Below, one piece after another: positions 37,208-48,700 of a stretch of DNA of 64,000 bases. Positions within the stretch are counted from its first letter, which is position 1. Each line of letters begins with the position of its first letter. The stretch is from positions 179,466-243,465 of the forward strand of contig NW_025943805.1 in NCBI RefSeq assembly GCF_000764305.2, read 5' to 3'. Source of the stretch: Hyalella azteca. Its lineage: Eukaryota; Arthropoda; Malacostraca; Amphipoda; Hyalellidae. A program made the translations under genes and the position numbers. The notes under the pieces are model-generated. The model was not told the origin of the DNA. It ran no database searches and saw nothing but the letters and a program-made list of their open reading frames with translations.

Positions 37208-38399
37208 ATTACATAGCTGACAATCCGATTATTGATGGGAATTAAAACAATGATAATTCGACTGAAAGCAGACATCCGGGAAATAACCGCGATTTTTGGC
37301 CAAGATCTAATGCATTGATACATGATTATCTTCTGATCTCTGTCCAACGCACTGAAAGAGTGCGGTGCCTCATGTCTATGGCTTACGGCTGCATTTGATT
37401 ACATGTTGCACATCTGCGATGAAATTTTACACGCATGTTGTAAGAAGCGCGTGTCCTCTGTACACATTTATCTGAATCGAAGGTAATCTCAGTTTTATTC
37501 AAGGCGAAAACCTTCACGTTTTTCGACTATCTTGTGAATTCAAGAATGACGCTTTTGCATGAAAAATAAATAAAATGTGTTTTCGATTGCTATTATAACT
37601 CATCCTTAATTCAATTTCAAAAGGACAGGTGTGCATGGTGTTAATAACGAGTTGACTAGAATGCAAAAGTCCTCATCGATTTAAGAGAGTCAAAGATAAA
37701 TTTCTCAACCAAGCCCTGCATTTGAAAAGTATCTGCAATAGTAAGAATCATAGAAATGAAAGAATTCCCATTCTGCCGAGGGGTTCGAAGTTTTCAATCT
37801 AGACATGACTCTGCAGAAAAGCACTAGCCTCTGCTGACGTTCGATGAGTCGAGAAAACTCAAATCGTAGAACAGAAGTGCTGCTAATTTCGCGTCGAATT
37901 CATCACCCGTGTCAAAGGAACCATTAACATAGGAATTGCACTCGACAGAGGTACCTAACTGGACGCAATTTATAGCTCGGACCAATTGAGCTCTAGATAA
38001 AAATTTAATGGCGATTCTCTCGCGTAGAACTCGAGCAGTGGTAGCCAGAAGCTCTGCTTTTTTTCGTTAACAAGATGAAGTCCTATGAAGAAAATTGCAC
38101 CTTTCGATAACTGGAAAAATTCAGCTCGCACGAAACAAGAAAAATATTTACTGAATTAAATTTATTCCACAGTTTTAATAGACAAGAATAAATATTGATA
38201 AAAAACGACCCATAGGTAAAACTTTAGGTATTATAATTATTTTTTTTAATATCCGCCATGGAGAGTAAATTTGTATGCACGTTTCTCAAATGTCAATTTT
38301 CAAATTCCAATCTACGTCGCAAATTCATTCTCGAGTTTGTACGGTTAAACAAAAAAAATCAGCCGTAAAAAATGAACCAAGCCACGAAATTATGTCTCC

Positions 38400-39060
38400 C
38401 GGATGATTGTGTCATCTCATCCAGCGAGAGGGCAAAAATTTCTGCCGAGGATAGCGTCGGCTTGGAATAGCCCGGAGAGATAAGGTGGTAACCGCAGAGA
38501 CTCGATTAGCTTGGAGCTGCCGGTCTGGGGGGCGGAGCTTACCTAAGCCCCAGGCTTTGGCAACGTGGGCCTCTCCTACATCCCTAAAAATGCGGCTACC
38601 GAAAAAAGTATCTGACTTTACAAATGGAGCTTGCAGATAGATGCTCTGAATAAAGAGCGTGGCTTGCAGTTGTCGGTTTGAGAACAAATAATACTTTCTT
38701 GATGCAGTTATTGTGCAAATACTGGGGTATTGCTTTGGATGGTACATATGACACTTGATTCGAAGACGGATTTAAAAAAATAGGGCAATCCAATGCTTCA
38801 AACATATATACTTAAGATGACTAAAATTATTTATCGTAATGATTAATATTGTTTATTTCCATTTCGATATTTACGAGAACGAAAAGGGCGTGAGGTTGGA
38901 CTTTTTCATGGACGCCCGAGCTTGTTTTGGTCCTCGGATCCCTAATCTTAGGGCATCAGGCTCAGCCGCGAAATCCTTAAGAAAATAGTTCATTATAGCG
39001 AAACCGCCTGAGGGAACAAACCTCATGCCATCCACGCACGACCCTCTGCAGCATCTGTCT
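38400..39060. other. GC-richer noncoding patch
   Basis: Two adjacent patches (about 38400-38600 and 38880-39060) are richer in G+C than their surroundings and contain a GGGGGGCGGAG string. No coding frame is convincing. They could be regulatory DNA or old repeat sequence. Confidence 0.3.
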
Positions 39061-39091
39061 GATTGGCTCTACTAAACCGAAATGCGGTGAA

Positions 39092-39191
39092 GTGATCGCT
39101 TTGGGTGTTGGTATGGCGGTTCAGTGATCGCTTTGGGTGTTGGTATGGCGGTGCAGTGATCGCTTTGGGTGTTGGTATGGCGGTGCAGTGA
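39092..39191 (+). repeat. 32-bp tandem repeat, three copies
   Basis: Units start at 39092, 39124 and 39156, each GTGATCGCTTTGGGTGTTGG followed by TATGGCGGTGCA. They differ by a single base near the end of unit 1. The G-rich strand is plus. A 66-codon minus frame passes through only because the array lacks stops. Confidence 0.95.
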
Positions 39192-39766
39192 TGTTTTCAT
39201 GTAGGAGGAATCGAAGTGACACTGAGAATGGACAGTAGCTTGCCTATTATACTCAGACGCATCCTTATGCATTTATAACATTACTATGAGGAAAAGACTG
39301 TAGCTGCAGAGAAATTTTAGTGCATTTAGAAAGTGAATCATTAGAGTTCTATAACTCAACATTCACTCTAGAATGAATGATTATGTTATTGTTCACGTTC
39401 AGAAAAGGTGCTCGAATTTCATTGGTATTAAGCATTGGTCTTTGCCACTACACGTTATATGATTGAAATTTATTTTAGATAATATAAAAGTTCATGCCAA
39501 ACTATGATAATAAAATTTCTGGCCAAGTCGATCAAACACAGGGAAGGAGTCAGGCTATTCTGTTTATAGGGTGTAGATACTTTAGCAAATTTCATTTATA
39601 ACTTGTCTATTAAACGAACTTTTCCCTTCTGATCATCGCTCAACTATTATTTCGTCGAGTAATTACCCAGAACTACTTTATCATATACATAATCCAGATT
39701 TGCTATCTAAAATAAAATACTTTTTCAAATTAGGGCATAGTTTTACAATTACAGCACTATGGTCAC

Positions 39767-39930
39767 TTGGTCAGGCTGTTGATCGCAAAGACAAAGAAAA
39801 ATACAGATTTTTTGTTCCATATTATTGCTTTCATTAAACCTCCGTGACGTTTAAAATGATGAAAGTAGTACGACACTTGATAAATGACACTTCTAAACGA
39901 CGGAAGCAATACAAGATGAGTGTCAATGCT
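39767..39930 (+). repeat. dispersed repeat pair, copy B
   Basis: This is the partner of 37047-37207, 2.7 kb away in direct orientation. Similarity stops abruptly after GAGTGTCAATG. Confidence 0.65.
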
Positions 39931-40306
39931 TTTCTCCTTCAGTTGTACTGTAGTTTGGATGCAACAGTGAGCTCGCTTAGAATATAAGTTAGGTGAAAAT
40001 AATGGAGTTCAAGAATATCATTGTCATTTTTAAAATCAAATTAACAAATAGGTGCAAAATAAGGGAATTTTTCACACACACATACTGGGAATGTAAAGAA
40101 ATCTGTTTTAATATTCATTTTGTAATATATTTCGGAAAATTATAGTTTAAACTTCATAATATAGATTTATTTATTCTACATGAGGCGTGAACTTTAAAAA
40201 GTGGAAAATTTCTAAGCCGCGACTTTGTAAAAGTCAGAGAATTTTGTGCCTTTCGCCGATGAATCAAGGAGCATTTTCTTGGAAGATTTTAATCTATAAA
40301 AATTAA

Positions 40307-40328
40307 CTTTCTCTCTATTGAGAGAAAG
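40307..40328. repeat. small hairpin
   Basis: CTTTCTCTC and GAGAGAAAG flank a 4-base loop. A further GAGAGAAA follows at once. It looks like simple-sequence slippage. Confidence 0.5.
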
Positions 40329-41185
40329 AATTGAGAGAAATTAAAAATCTCTATTGAAATATAATAAATATTTTATGAATTAAGTTTTGGTCATAAATAT
40401 GAATATTATTTCCATGAAAAGTTTCGTCTTGTGCTTACATACGTCATGAACTAGAAATATTATAATAAGATTTATATACATCAGTTTAAAAGAAAAAGTA
40501 ATGCAAAAGCTATCGTTTTGCAGCATATTATTCTAATAATAAAGGTTTTACCGTAAAATTGCATTCAGGTAATTTTTACATTCAGGTGCGAATCTTGCAC
40601 ACAATTTACACGACCGCAATTGTCTGCCCTTTCTGGTGGACTTTCATCAATCGAATGCGAAAGTTTTCGCTTATTCCTGAGGCAGTTGAAATTTCTTGAG
40701 ATTATCACTGTTATCTGAAAATTAGGTTTAATTTTCGTGTGCCACAAGCATGATATCTACAGCTCCGTAGAGCAAAGGTTTCCATCTTTCCTTCTGGACA
40801 TCGTCCTTCATAAAATGACAGGGCTATATGACGTTAAAAATGATAAATTTTAGTGGTCACGAGATAGCAATGATTGTAATGGATCATGTTATCGGTGGAA
40901 GGCTGCCACTAATCACAAGAATCACCCAGCATCATTTATCACGGGGAGAAGGTTCGCAGGACCCGAAGATTATTTATCACTGGGGCGCGGGGTTGCTGGA
41001 CGAGCGCACAGATGAAGCCGCGTCGGGACATTGCTAGGTTTTTATTCGCCGACAAAAATAGAATCTATCGAATTCATGGCTCAGGCAACAAGTTTGAGTT
41101 ATATATGTGTATAAGAATAGCATAAGAATAATAGATCATTTCGTCTGTTATTTCGTTGTTCATTCCCAGATGAGATTTCTTTTTT

Positions 41186-41477
41186 ATTATTACAACACTT
41201 CTACAAATCTTATAACTGATATTTGACACACTCTTACCTGTCTAATTGATCTGAAATTTTGCACACTTGTGTGAAGTCAGAGGCAATGCATGAATCAATT
41301 AACAGAATAAATAATTTTGAAAAAAATTATATATTAAATAAATTTTATGTATAAAAAATTGAAAAATTAATTTTTTAGTATTCGAAAATTAAGTGAGAAA
41401 TTCATTGTACATCTGTAAGATTGGAGACACTGGATTTTTTGGAAGTGTTGTCTTTAAAAAGTAATTTTTAAACGTAT
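41186..41477 (-). repeat. ~300-bp dispersed element, copy 2 (inverted)
   Basis: This is the inverted partner of 23531-23842. The best conserved parts are the ends and the block GATCTGAAATTTTGCACAC on plus. It lies 17 kb from copy 1. Confidence 0.75.
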
Positions 41478-41757
41478 ATTATTGTATCTGAAACAGTGAT
41501 GGAGTCGAACGAACATGTATCATTATGTGCATGCAAAAATGAATAAATAAATAAATCAACAATATCTGTTAATACTTTCAGGTTCCAATCTAAATTATAA
41601 AGCTAAGAAAAACCGTGACGCGATCTCATTTCGAAAATATTTTTAACCGCAACAAAATGAAAGAATCAAACACGCACATCTTAGGATAGAAATTTGTTGA
41701 ATATTTAAGAATTTTACCCTGTAAAAGTGGAATACAAACTGGCATATCGATAATCCA

Positions 41758-41802
41758 AATTACGACAATCGCAGTTACGATAATCGCAATTACGAAAATT
41801 CC
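41758..41802 (+). repeat. degenerate 15-bp tandem repeat, three copies
   Basis: The units are AATTACGACAATCGC, AGTTACGATAATCGC and AATTACGAAAATTCC, back to back, ending about 30 bases before the ATG of the candidate frame at 41835. Confidence 0.8.
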
Positions 41803-41834
41803 AATTAAATTTTCAATAGTTGCAGTAGTTGAAG

Positions 41835-42098
41835 ATGGTACAGTCGTTCGTCCTAATAGCAGTTACTACAAACAAATATTCTTTACAAGCCGTTGATAAA
41901 ATTATCGTATTTATATTTAAGATTAGCAGCAATCGTGTTTTGGAAAATCTCGTTCGTGACGAAGGGTCACGAAAGAAGCCCCGAGTCGAGCCAAGCTATC
42001 ATTCGAGCGCAGATGAGGAATTACGAGAAAAACGATCAATTCCCGCGGCCGTACGGCGACTGGGAATCTCAGCAACGGTGACCACCTTGGTGTATTAA
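41835..42098 (+). CDS. candidate coding segment, unknown basic protein
   Basis: An ATG-started frame of 87 codons has G at codon position 1 in about 31% of codons, against 16% and 19% at positions 2 and 3, a good coding signature for this window. The first 33 residues are hydrophobic-rich. Residues about 36-70 are charged (RKKPR, ADEELREKR). The sequence changes from AT-rich to GC-richer near 41930. An acceptor-like ATTAGCAG at 41923-41930 suggests the true exon may begin there and the upstream part be intron. A second frame is open over the same stretch and ends at 42081. No family is recognised. Confidence 0.3.
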   Translation: MVQSFVLIAVTTNKYSLQAVDKIIVFIFKISSNRVLENLVRDEGSRKKPRVEPSYHSSADEELREKRSIPAAVRRLGISATVTTLVY

Positions 42099-43967
42099 CG
42101 CCGGCACGGGTTTGAGAAGCCCGATGTTCCTCAAGAACTATCAGCATCATCGGGAATTGAATAACCAATTTTATTTATAACAATCCTCAGTGTATCTTTG
42201 TAGTGGATTCAGATTAACGATGACATTTGAACTAACGATGACTTTCAGATTTTTTAATAATAAACGTTACTCATTAGGCTTCGCTACTTAATTAATGATG
42301 CCGGGACTTCGTTTGAAGTGTGTCAAGTAGTGAAAGGTGATCCTATGGTTGCCCCTATACTGTAGGAATGATAACCTATAGTAGATTTTCTCTCACTGAT
42401 AATCTTTGACTGTTATCTTTTACCTCGTGCATTTTCTGGTAGAGCATTTCATTACTTGGGGACAACACCTGTTGGCCATGTCACTCAAAACAAAAGATCG
42501 CATAATTTATTTAGTTAAAAAGCTGAATTTTCGGCACCAAAAGCTTTCTACCAGTAGCTCGTTGATTTAGCCAAGTGTTAAGTACGTAATTTCATCATTA
42601 AAAGTAATGTTCATGGCTGCAACTTATGATTCGTAAAAGATTATTGAATTAAACATGACAAGAACGTTATACAGAATAGCGCAAAGAACAGGTCCAGTAA
42701 AACATCACGATTAGAGCATCACGATAAGTCGGCACTCGTCAATAGAAGTCGCGTAGGCGGCCGTCGCACGATTATAACAAAACATAGTGAAACAAGTCCT
42801 CCACGCGTTGAAACCAAAAATCATTAAATAAATGCAAAATGTTACATTAATTCAGGATTATACCAGCCAGTCAGTCAACAGTTAGACTGCAATAAAAATT
42901 GTTCTATGGAGCGAAGAATTATCACAGGAACATTCAGACACCAACGGGAATATTTTCTTCGAGAACCTCTACGTAGATGCTGCAGGTCGTTTAGCCATCA
43001 AATTATCTGCAAACATTGAAAATTTAAATGAAAATAATGTGCCAAAACTCAGAATAAGAGTTTTTTACTGACAATAAATGATTCCGTATGCACGTTAAAT
43101 TATTGTAATTTTTAAGGATAATCATGCAGTCCCATTCTTTTGCGAGAACGATGAATGCGCAGTGTTTGCTCGTAGCAGCTAGTGTTTTTTTATGTAAGCC
43201 AGTTTGTATTTACCTTTCATTGGGCGGAATTCTTGAAAATCCAACACATTTCTATATAAGATATATTCAGGCAGTTATTCATAAAAAAGTTAATGAGTTT
43301 TAAAAAGAAATTATTTGGGAAAAATCAATTATTAAATCGGCGCATTTTTGATGATAAGTTCCGGACCAAGAATCGATAAGACCAAACCGATGACACGCCG
43401 TTTTTCAAGGCAGCGTTAATGATCGCATGACTAATGATCATAGCGGCCATTGTGACGCGGCGGTGGATGAAGATAAGGTTCGACAAATTGGGGCGGTCAA
43501 AATAAAAGAAATTTACCGGCAACTGAGGCTACCATTGATCATTGTTTATTGGCCGTCAGAGGTGTTTGTTTTACATCGGAATTTTATGTATTAGTGATTG
43601 GATGCTTCTCATGTGCACCACTAATTTAATGTTTTAATTAGATTTGATTATCAGGCTATATTATATTTTGCATGTTTGGGAGTAAAATATCTGAAAATAA
43701 GATCATATTGCTACATAATACAGCATGACAAGCAATATAAACTCGGCAGAATTAAGAAAAATAAGTTTTGAGGGTAACTATTAGCCTGACAGTTCAAAAG
43801 CAGCTCAAATAAATGATTTACATTACAGCTGATAAAGTTTACTAGATAATCAAAATTAGTTTTCAAATTGGAATATAAACGAAAATAAAATATATTTCAG
43901 CGATAATATCCTGCCCTCGAAATTAGATGAACTTCAACACAATCGTTTAACAACGAGAAAAATTGTT
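42099..43967. other. noncoding stretch
   Basis: Nothing identified beyond low-complexity AT-rich sequence. Confidence 0.5.
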
Positions 43968-44141
43968 ATGTATAAAAAATCATTTTTGAAGACGTTCATA
44001 CCGAAAAAGAAGAAAAAATTGCCTATCGTCACGGCCGTTGCGGAGGTCGATCATTGTCCAGAGCAAATTTGTTTGCGTGTCGTGCGCAGCTTCGCAAAAC
44101 ACACCGTGAATTGGCCAAACGAATTTCGTTGGTTTTCATAG
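43968..44141 (+). CDS. weak candidate small ORF (57 residues)
   Basis: A short ATG frame starts in AT-rich DNA and continues into a GC-richer block. It has a lysine-rich N-terminus (KKKKK at about residues 13-17), three cysteines or fewer, and a Trp-rich C-terminal end. G is at codon position 1 in about 23% of codons. No family is recognised. Another frame is open across the same block, so confidence is low. Confidence 0.12.
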   Translation: MYKKSFLKTFIPKKKKKLPIVTAVAEVDHCPEQICLRVVRSFAKHTVNWPNEFRWFS

Positions 44142-44476
44142 CGTTGTCGTGGATTCTCTCGAAATCTTAGTCAACAAAAGCGAAAAAGTCATGAAAATTC
44201 ACTGAAATACATCATGAATCCCACTATAAACGACCACAAATATTGGTGCTTTGCTTGCAACGATACATCAGTGCGTGATGGATGCCGAAATGCCTGCTAG
44301 AAAAAATTCAAAAGCAGGATGACGTATTATTGGATAGTCCCAGACGCTGAATTTTGCTTCAAAAGACAAGCTGGATGGAATGGCTAGCGTCTTGTTGACC
44401 ATGCAAGGCTGGTGAGTTTAGCACGAGAAAATGATTCGAACCAATAGCTTAAAAATGTAATGCAAAAATTTATTAG

Positions 44477-44845
44477 ATGAAAATAGTGTGTTATTTTTTA
44501 ACGTTTTTCTTAACTCTTTCTGCGATCTGGTACTTCGGTTTGTTTGCAAGTCTTCATTTGGTTTTAGCAAAAGCTAATGTTATTTATATGTTTGAAGTTA
44601 AGGTGAAAACAATTCATAGGCTTGATGTTAACAGGGCACTAATATATAATAATCTGAAAAATCATTCCACTTATTTTATATTATATTGTTATTACATCAT
44701 CTATCAATCAGTCAGGTTTACAGATTTTTTCTCAATTAATTCATCAGCTTCGATTTCAATAATTAAATTCGGGACAAGTTCTCGCTCAAAACTCAATTAC
44801 CTCAAGTCGGATTTAAAAAAAATCCAGCTAGACTTACAGAAATGA
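44477..44845 (+). CDS. weak candidate ORF, 122 residues with possible signal peptide
   Basis: An ATG-started frame of 122 codons. Residues 1-31 are basic then hydrophobic (FLTFFLTLSAIWYFGLF), ending LVLA before KAN, which could be a signal peptide. The remainder is rich in Ser, Ile, Lys and Tyr, with a Lys-rich C-terminus. Codon-position bias is weak (G about 16% at position 1, 10% at position 2). AT-rich DNA readily encodes hydrophobic runs, so chance is likely. Confidence 0.15.
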   Translation: MKIVCYFLTFFLTLSAIWYFGLFASLHLVLAKANVIYMFEVKVKTIHRLDVNRALIYNNLKNHSTYFILYCYYIIYQSVRFTDFFSINSSASISIIKFGTSSRSKLNYLKSDLKKIQLDLQK

Positions 44846-45325
44846 ACAAACTTTAAAGTTTTTTAGTTCTTTTTCAAAACTGCATTCAGTTCTTTTTCAA
44901 AACAGGTCGAAGAGGCCGACAAAAAATTGTTCCGGGAGCAGGGCATGCGCGTGCGGCCCCGCTGCTTTCAGGCTATGGTCTGCATTCTCGCGTGTAAAAA
45001 TACACAACCGCATTACGGGTACACGATCCTCGACTTCAATGCAGAGGCATGCTGCTTGCATGTTAGCGTAAACTAAGCACCCACTATTTTTACGAAGTCG
45101 TATTTTTTCATAGTCCTGTTGTAACTGGACCTCTGCAACAGAAATATGTATATCATGTTGGTTTGCTACGGTATTTAACTTTTGTTTAATTTTTGAATGC
45201 ATAGAAATTATACTATTGGAATATTTTATAGACATTTTCATAAATTATACTCCTGAAATACTGCTTAAATTTCCACGACTAATTCATGTTTATCTCTCTC
45301 TTGTCATTGGTCTTCCTGAGCGGGG

Positions 45326-45700
45326 CAGCGGTCAGCCAGAGCATGGTAGCGGTCAGCCAGAGCGTGGTAGCGGTCAGCCAGAGCGTAGTAGCGGTCAGCC
45401 AGAGCGTACAGCCAGAGCGTGGTAGCGGTCAGCCAGAGCGTGGTAGCGGACAGCCACAGCATGGTAGCGGACAGCCAGAGCGTGGTAGCGGACAGCCAGA
45501 GCGTGGTACAGTAGCGGACAGCCAGAGCGTGGTAGCGGACAACGAGAGCGTGGTAGCGGACAGCCAGAGCGTGGTAGCGGTCAGTCAGAGCGTGGTAGCG
45601 GACAGACAGAGCGTGGTAGCGGTCAGTCAGAGCGTGGTAGCGGACAGACAGAGCGTGGTAGCGGTCAGTCCGAGCATAGTAGCAGTCAGCACCGCCGTGG
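45326..45700 (+). repeat. 21-bp minisatellite, about 17-18 copies, open in several frames
   Basis: The consensus unit is TAGCGGTCAGCCAGAGCGTGG, with variants GCGGACAG, GACAGACAG and GTCAGTC. The unit length is a multiple of three and stop-free in most frames, so long apparent proteins arise on both strands: plus heptads VVAVSQS and PERGSGQ, minus heptads YHALTDR. A shortened unit near 45403 and a small insertion near 45507 shift the phase, so each plus frame passes from one heptad type to the other and back. Non-repeat sequence on each side shows no gene signal, so I read this as a minisatellite and not a coding repeat. Confidence 0.9.
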
Positions 45701-48700
45701 TGATAGCGGTCGGCCCAAATGCGGGTCAAATAACTCGCGCACGATTTTTTGGGCCGGTCATTATCTGCGGATCTCGAAACTGTTATGCACTCGGTCGTGT
45801 GCCCGGATGAATTACAGTTTCTCCTGCAAATTAAAGGTTGACGCTCACTGGCTGATGGTCGGCATTTGCTCATTTCGGTTTCTGGGTTAACTACCTCTTT
45901 CTCTACTAATGCATCATAGTTTAGAGCTGAGACAAAGGAATTGGTGAGGTTTTTCGAAATTAATAGCTTTTTCAGAAGCAAATAAAAGGTTAAAAAAATA
46001 TCAACAAACTCACAAAATAAAAATAAATTTTTTTAAAGAGCTTCTCCAAATTATATAATCTATTTTTACCAAATCTATCAAATTGATAGCCTTATTATTA
46101 TTTGAACGTTTTTTTTGCCATAAGTTTATAAGAAATATAGAGGCGAAGTTTAAAATAGCCCGAAAAAAATATTGTGACTTTTGAAAACTTCAGTTATATT
46201 GCTCGTTAATTGCAAAAACAAATTGCGCAAAGAATCTGTAAAAAATTTGCTGAAATATTTTTGTATGCCAGATCTCAATGAGAAATACAAGAGACTGATG
46301 TATACTAGTTAAGATGTGCCCGTCTATTTTGCTTCTGTTGAATTATTATTTAGTGTTCCAGGTCGTGAATTATTCCACATAAATGATAGCTTTGTATTTC
46401 AACGGTATCCGATCATAAAGGAAATTTTTTCCATCACACCTAATTTCATGGTGTTTAGTTATGGATTACCAGCAATTTAATTACTCTTTTTATTATTACA
46501 TGTCCATGTGTTGAACATTATTGACTAGATGCCTCATGAGCAGCATGCCTGCATGGCGAGACCGCCGTCTACAACATGACGTAAGAGCATATAAACTTTC
46601 GTAGTCGTGATTTGCATCCGCACATGGCCACGAAAACATCGCTAATTTCTTCGCTAAATCAACAATCGCAAAAAATATCTCAGCTTGTCGAAGTCATTAG
46701 AAGCTGAAAAAAATGCCGACTTTCAGATGAATTTAATGCTCATTCCTGGAACTAAATTTCTTTATTGCTAGTTATTTTGCGTGAGGTATCATCAAAATAT
46801 CTTCAAATCTTTGTGTTCACTAATATGCCATTTAATTAAATGAACGACTCTTCCAACACGATTCTAATAACTTACTTCATCCACTAAACTTGACATAATT
46901 CTAAGGTTTTAAACTTACTTTCGAATTCATATCATTCAGTGACTTCTTCCTAATCAAGCCTCTTTTATTCAATTCGCACTGCCGAATACAAGACAGAGTA
47001 GAGGCTCGTCTTGATTTACGGTGACCGTAATTGCTCTGATCATGAATACCTGAAGACCTGGAAGGCTTTAATTGACAGCGCATTAACCGCACTCCATTGA
47101 AATCATTGAGTATGGGCAATAACATAAAAACTCTGCGAGGGCTTAAACGAGAAATACAACTCGGTAATTCTGCAACGCATGCGCGACACGTCGAATTATT
47201 GAGCTTCTTAATGACTGTACGCTTCTTTTGAGAGAAGCAAGGCACATAGCGCAATATAAACCATAAATTTCATTAGCATTTCAGTTCAAGGATATACTAT
47301 GAATGATGAATCATAATACCATAGGCACTAGTATAATTTTAAGAAGCCAAAATTCTCTAAAAATTCAGGTTCAAATATTCCAGGATTCAATAGAGTTTTG
47401 TGTTGCACGGATAATACGGAATTACCGCTTCATTGGTGCTGAGTACACCGAATCCCGGGCCTTTGAGTTGGGTTTATTTTGACATTATGGATAGATTGTA
47501 TTTAATCAAACGTTATTGCTTTGAATGGAAAGTCAACTTAGTTGATACCCACTTGAAAATATCAATCGCTCTCTAGAGCTCAACAGCGATAATTCGAGGT
47601 CTGCACTTAATGAGGTCTCGATGATAAATTCTACTGCTGTATGCGTAGTTAACATATTATTCTTCAGTCTCATTTAGCGACAGCTTTGATTCAAACAATC
47701 GCACTCTTTCTTCAAACATTCGTACGAAGAAAGCATAAATATTTCTATCGATCAAACTGGCCGACTCGAGCTTATTGAATTAAAGTCCTCCTGAAAAGCT
47801 GTTTGTAAACCAACAGAGAGTCTTGAAAGGCCGTTTTGTTTGCGGGCGATGGTCGAACAACAGAAGGTTATGCTGGCAGCTTGGCGACTTATTTACATAC
47901 CTTTGTTCACAAAGCTTTCTTAAGCTTTTTTCGTTTCGTGTCCAAAGTACAGATGTCGTTCACTGTTCATTTGAGTTTGTGTATCGGTTGTAATTTCCAG
48001 CGCTTTCGCTAGCGGGAAAGTGTTCGAGATTTAAAGGGTATTGAATCAGATAAATGAATATCATATAAAAATCAGAATATCATATTGAAATCAGATAAAA
48101 ATTATACATGTTCAAGTCTTGGATTTCCAAGACTCGATTATGTAATTTAAGAAAATTCGGCAAAGATTGGACTTGTCATACGATTTGAAAATTTTAGACT
48201 ATAATTTATACCTAAACATGGAGAAAACAAAATTTCGATGTCCCACAGCAAAAGAACCTTAATTATTATAAGATGGATGTTCAAGAAATTTATGGACTAG
48301 ATATTCGTTTATTTGTTTCCAAGGAAAGTGTTTTAAAATTAGACTATCATGAAAACCCAGCTGTATGAAGACAAAAAATTAAAAACAATCAATAATATTA
48401 ATTTCCAGCTCTGCGCTATTTATCATGCCCAACCGATCCTGAGACTAAGTAAAAGGCAATTATAAAGCAATTACGCTAATTATTACCAATTCTTTGGTTT
48501 TACATACCCCATTTACCGCACTCACGTGTCCATCGTAGGAGGTCACGGAGGTCAGTTTAGAAATCTCTTTGTTTAGCGGATCGCCAGGACGGAGATTGTG
48601 AAGAAACCAAGCGGGGCAGGACAAAGATCGCTATCTAATGCGCGTTGAAGTTTCCGAAAATCAGGAAGATTGCTCGTTGATTTTAAGCCTTCTCGCTTAA

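Noticed and set aside
36991..37245. 84-codon plus frame
   Set aside because: It overlaps the dispersed repeat 37047-37207, whose other copy does not keep the frame.
44430..44445. GATTCGAACC resembles a reversed tRNA B box
   Set aside because: The bases that should form the T stem are not complementary, and no A box or anticodon arm was found.
46901..47254. 117-codon minus frame
   Set aside because: It starts at TTG, has no motif, and its length is unexceptional for chance.
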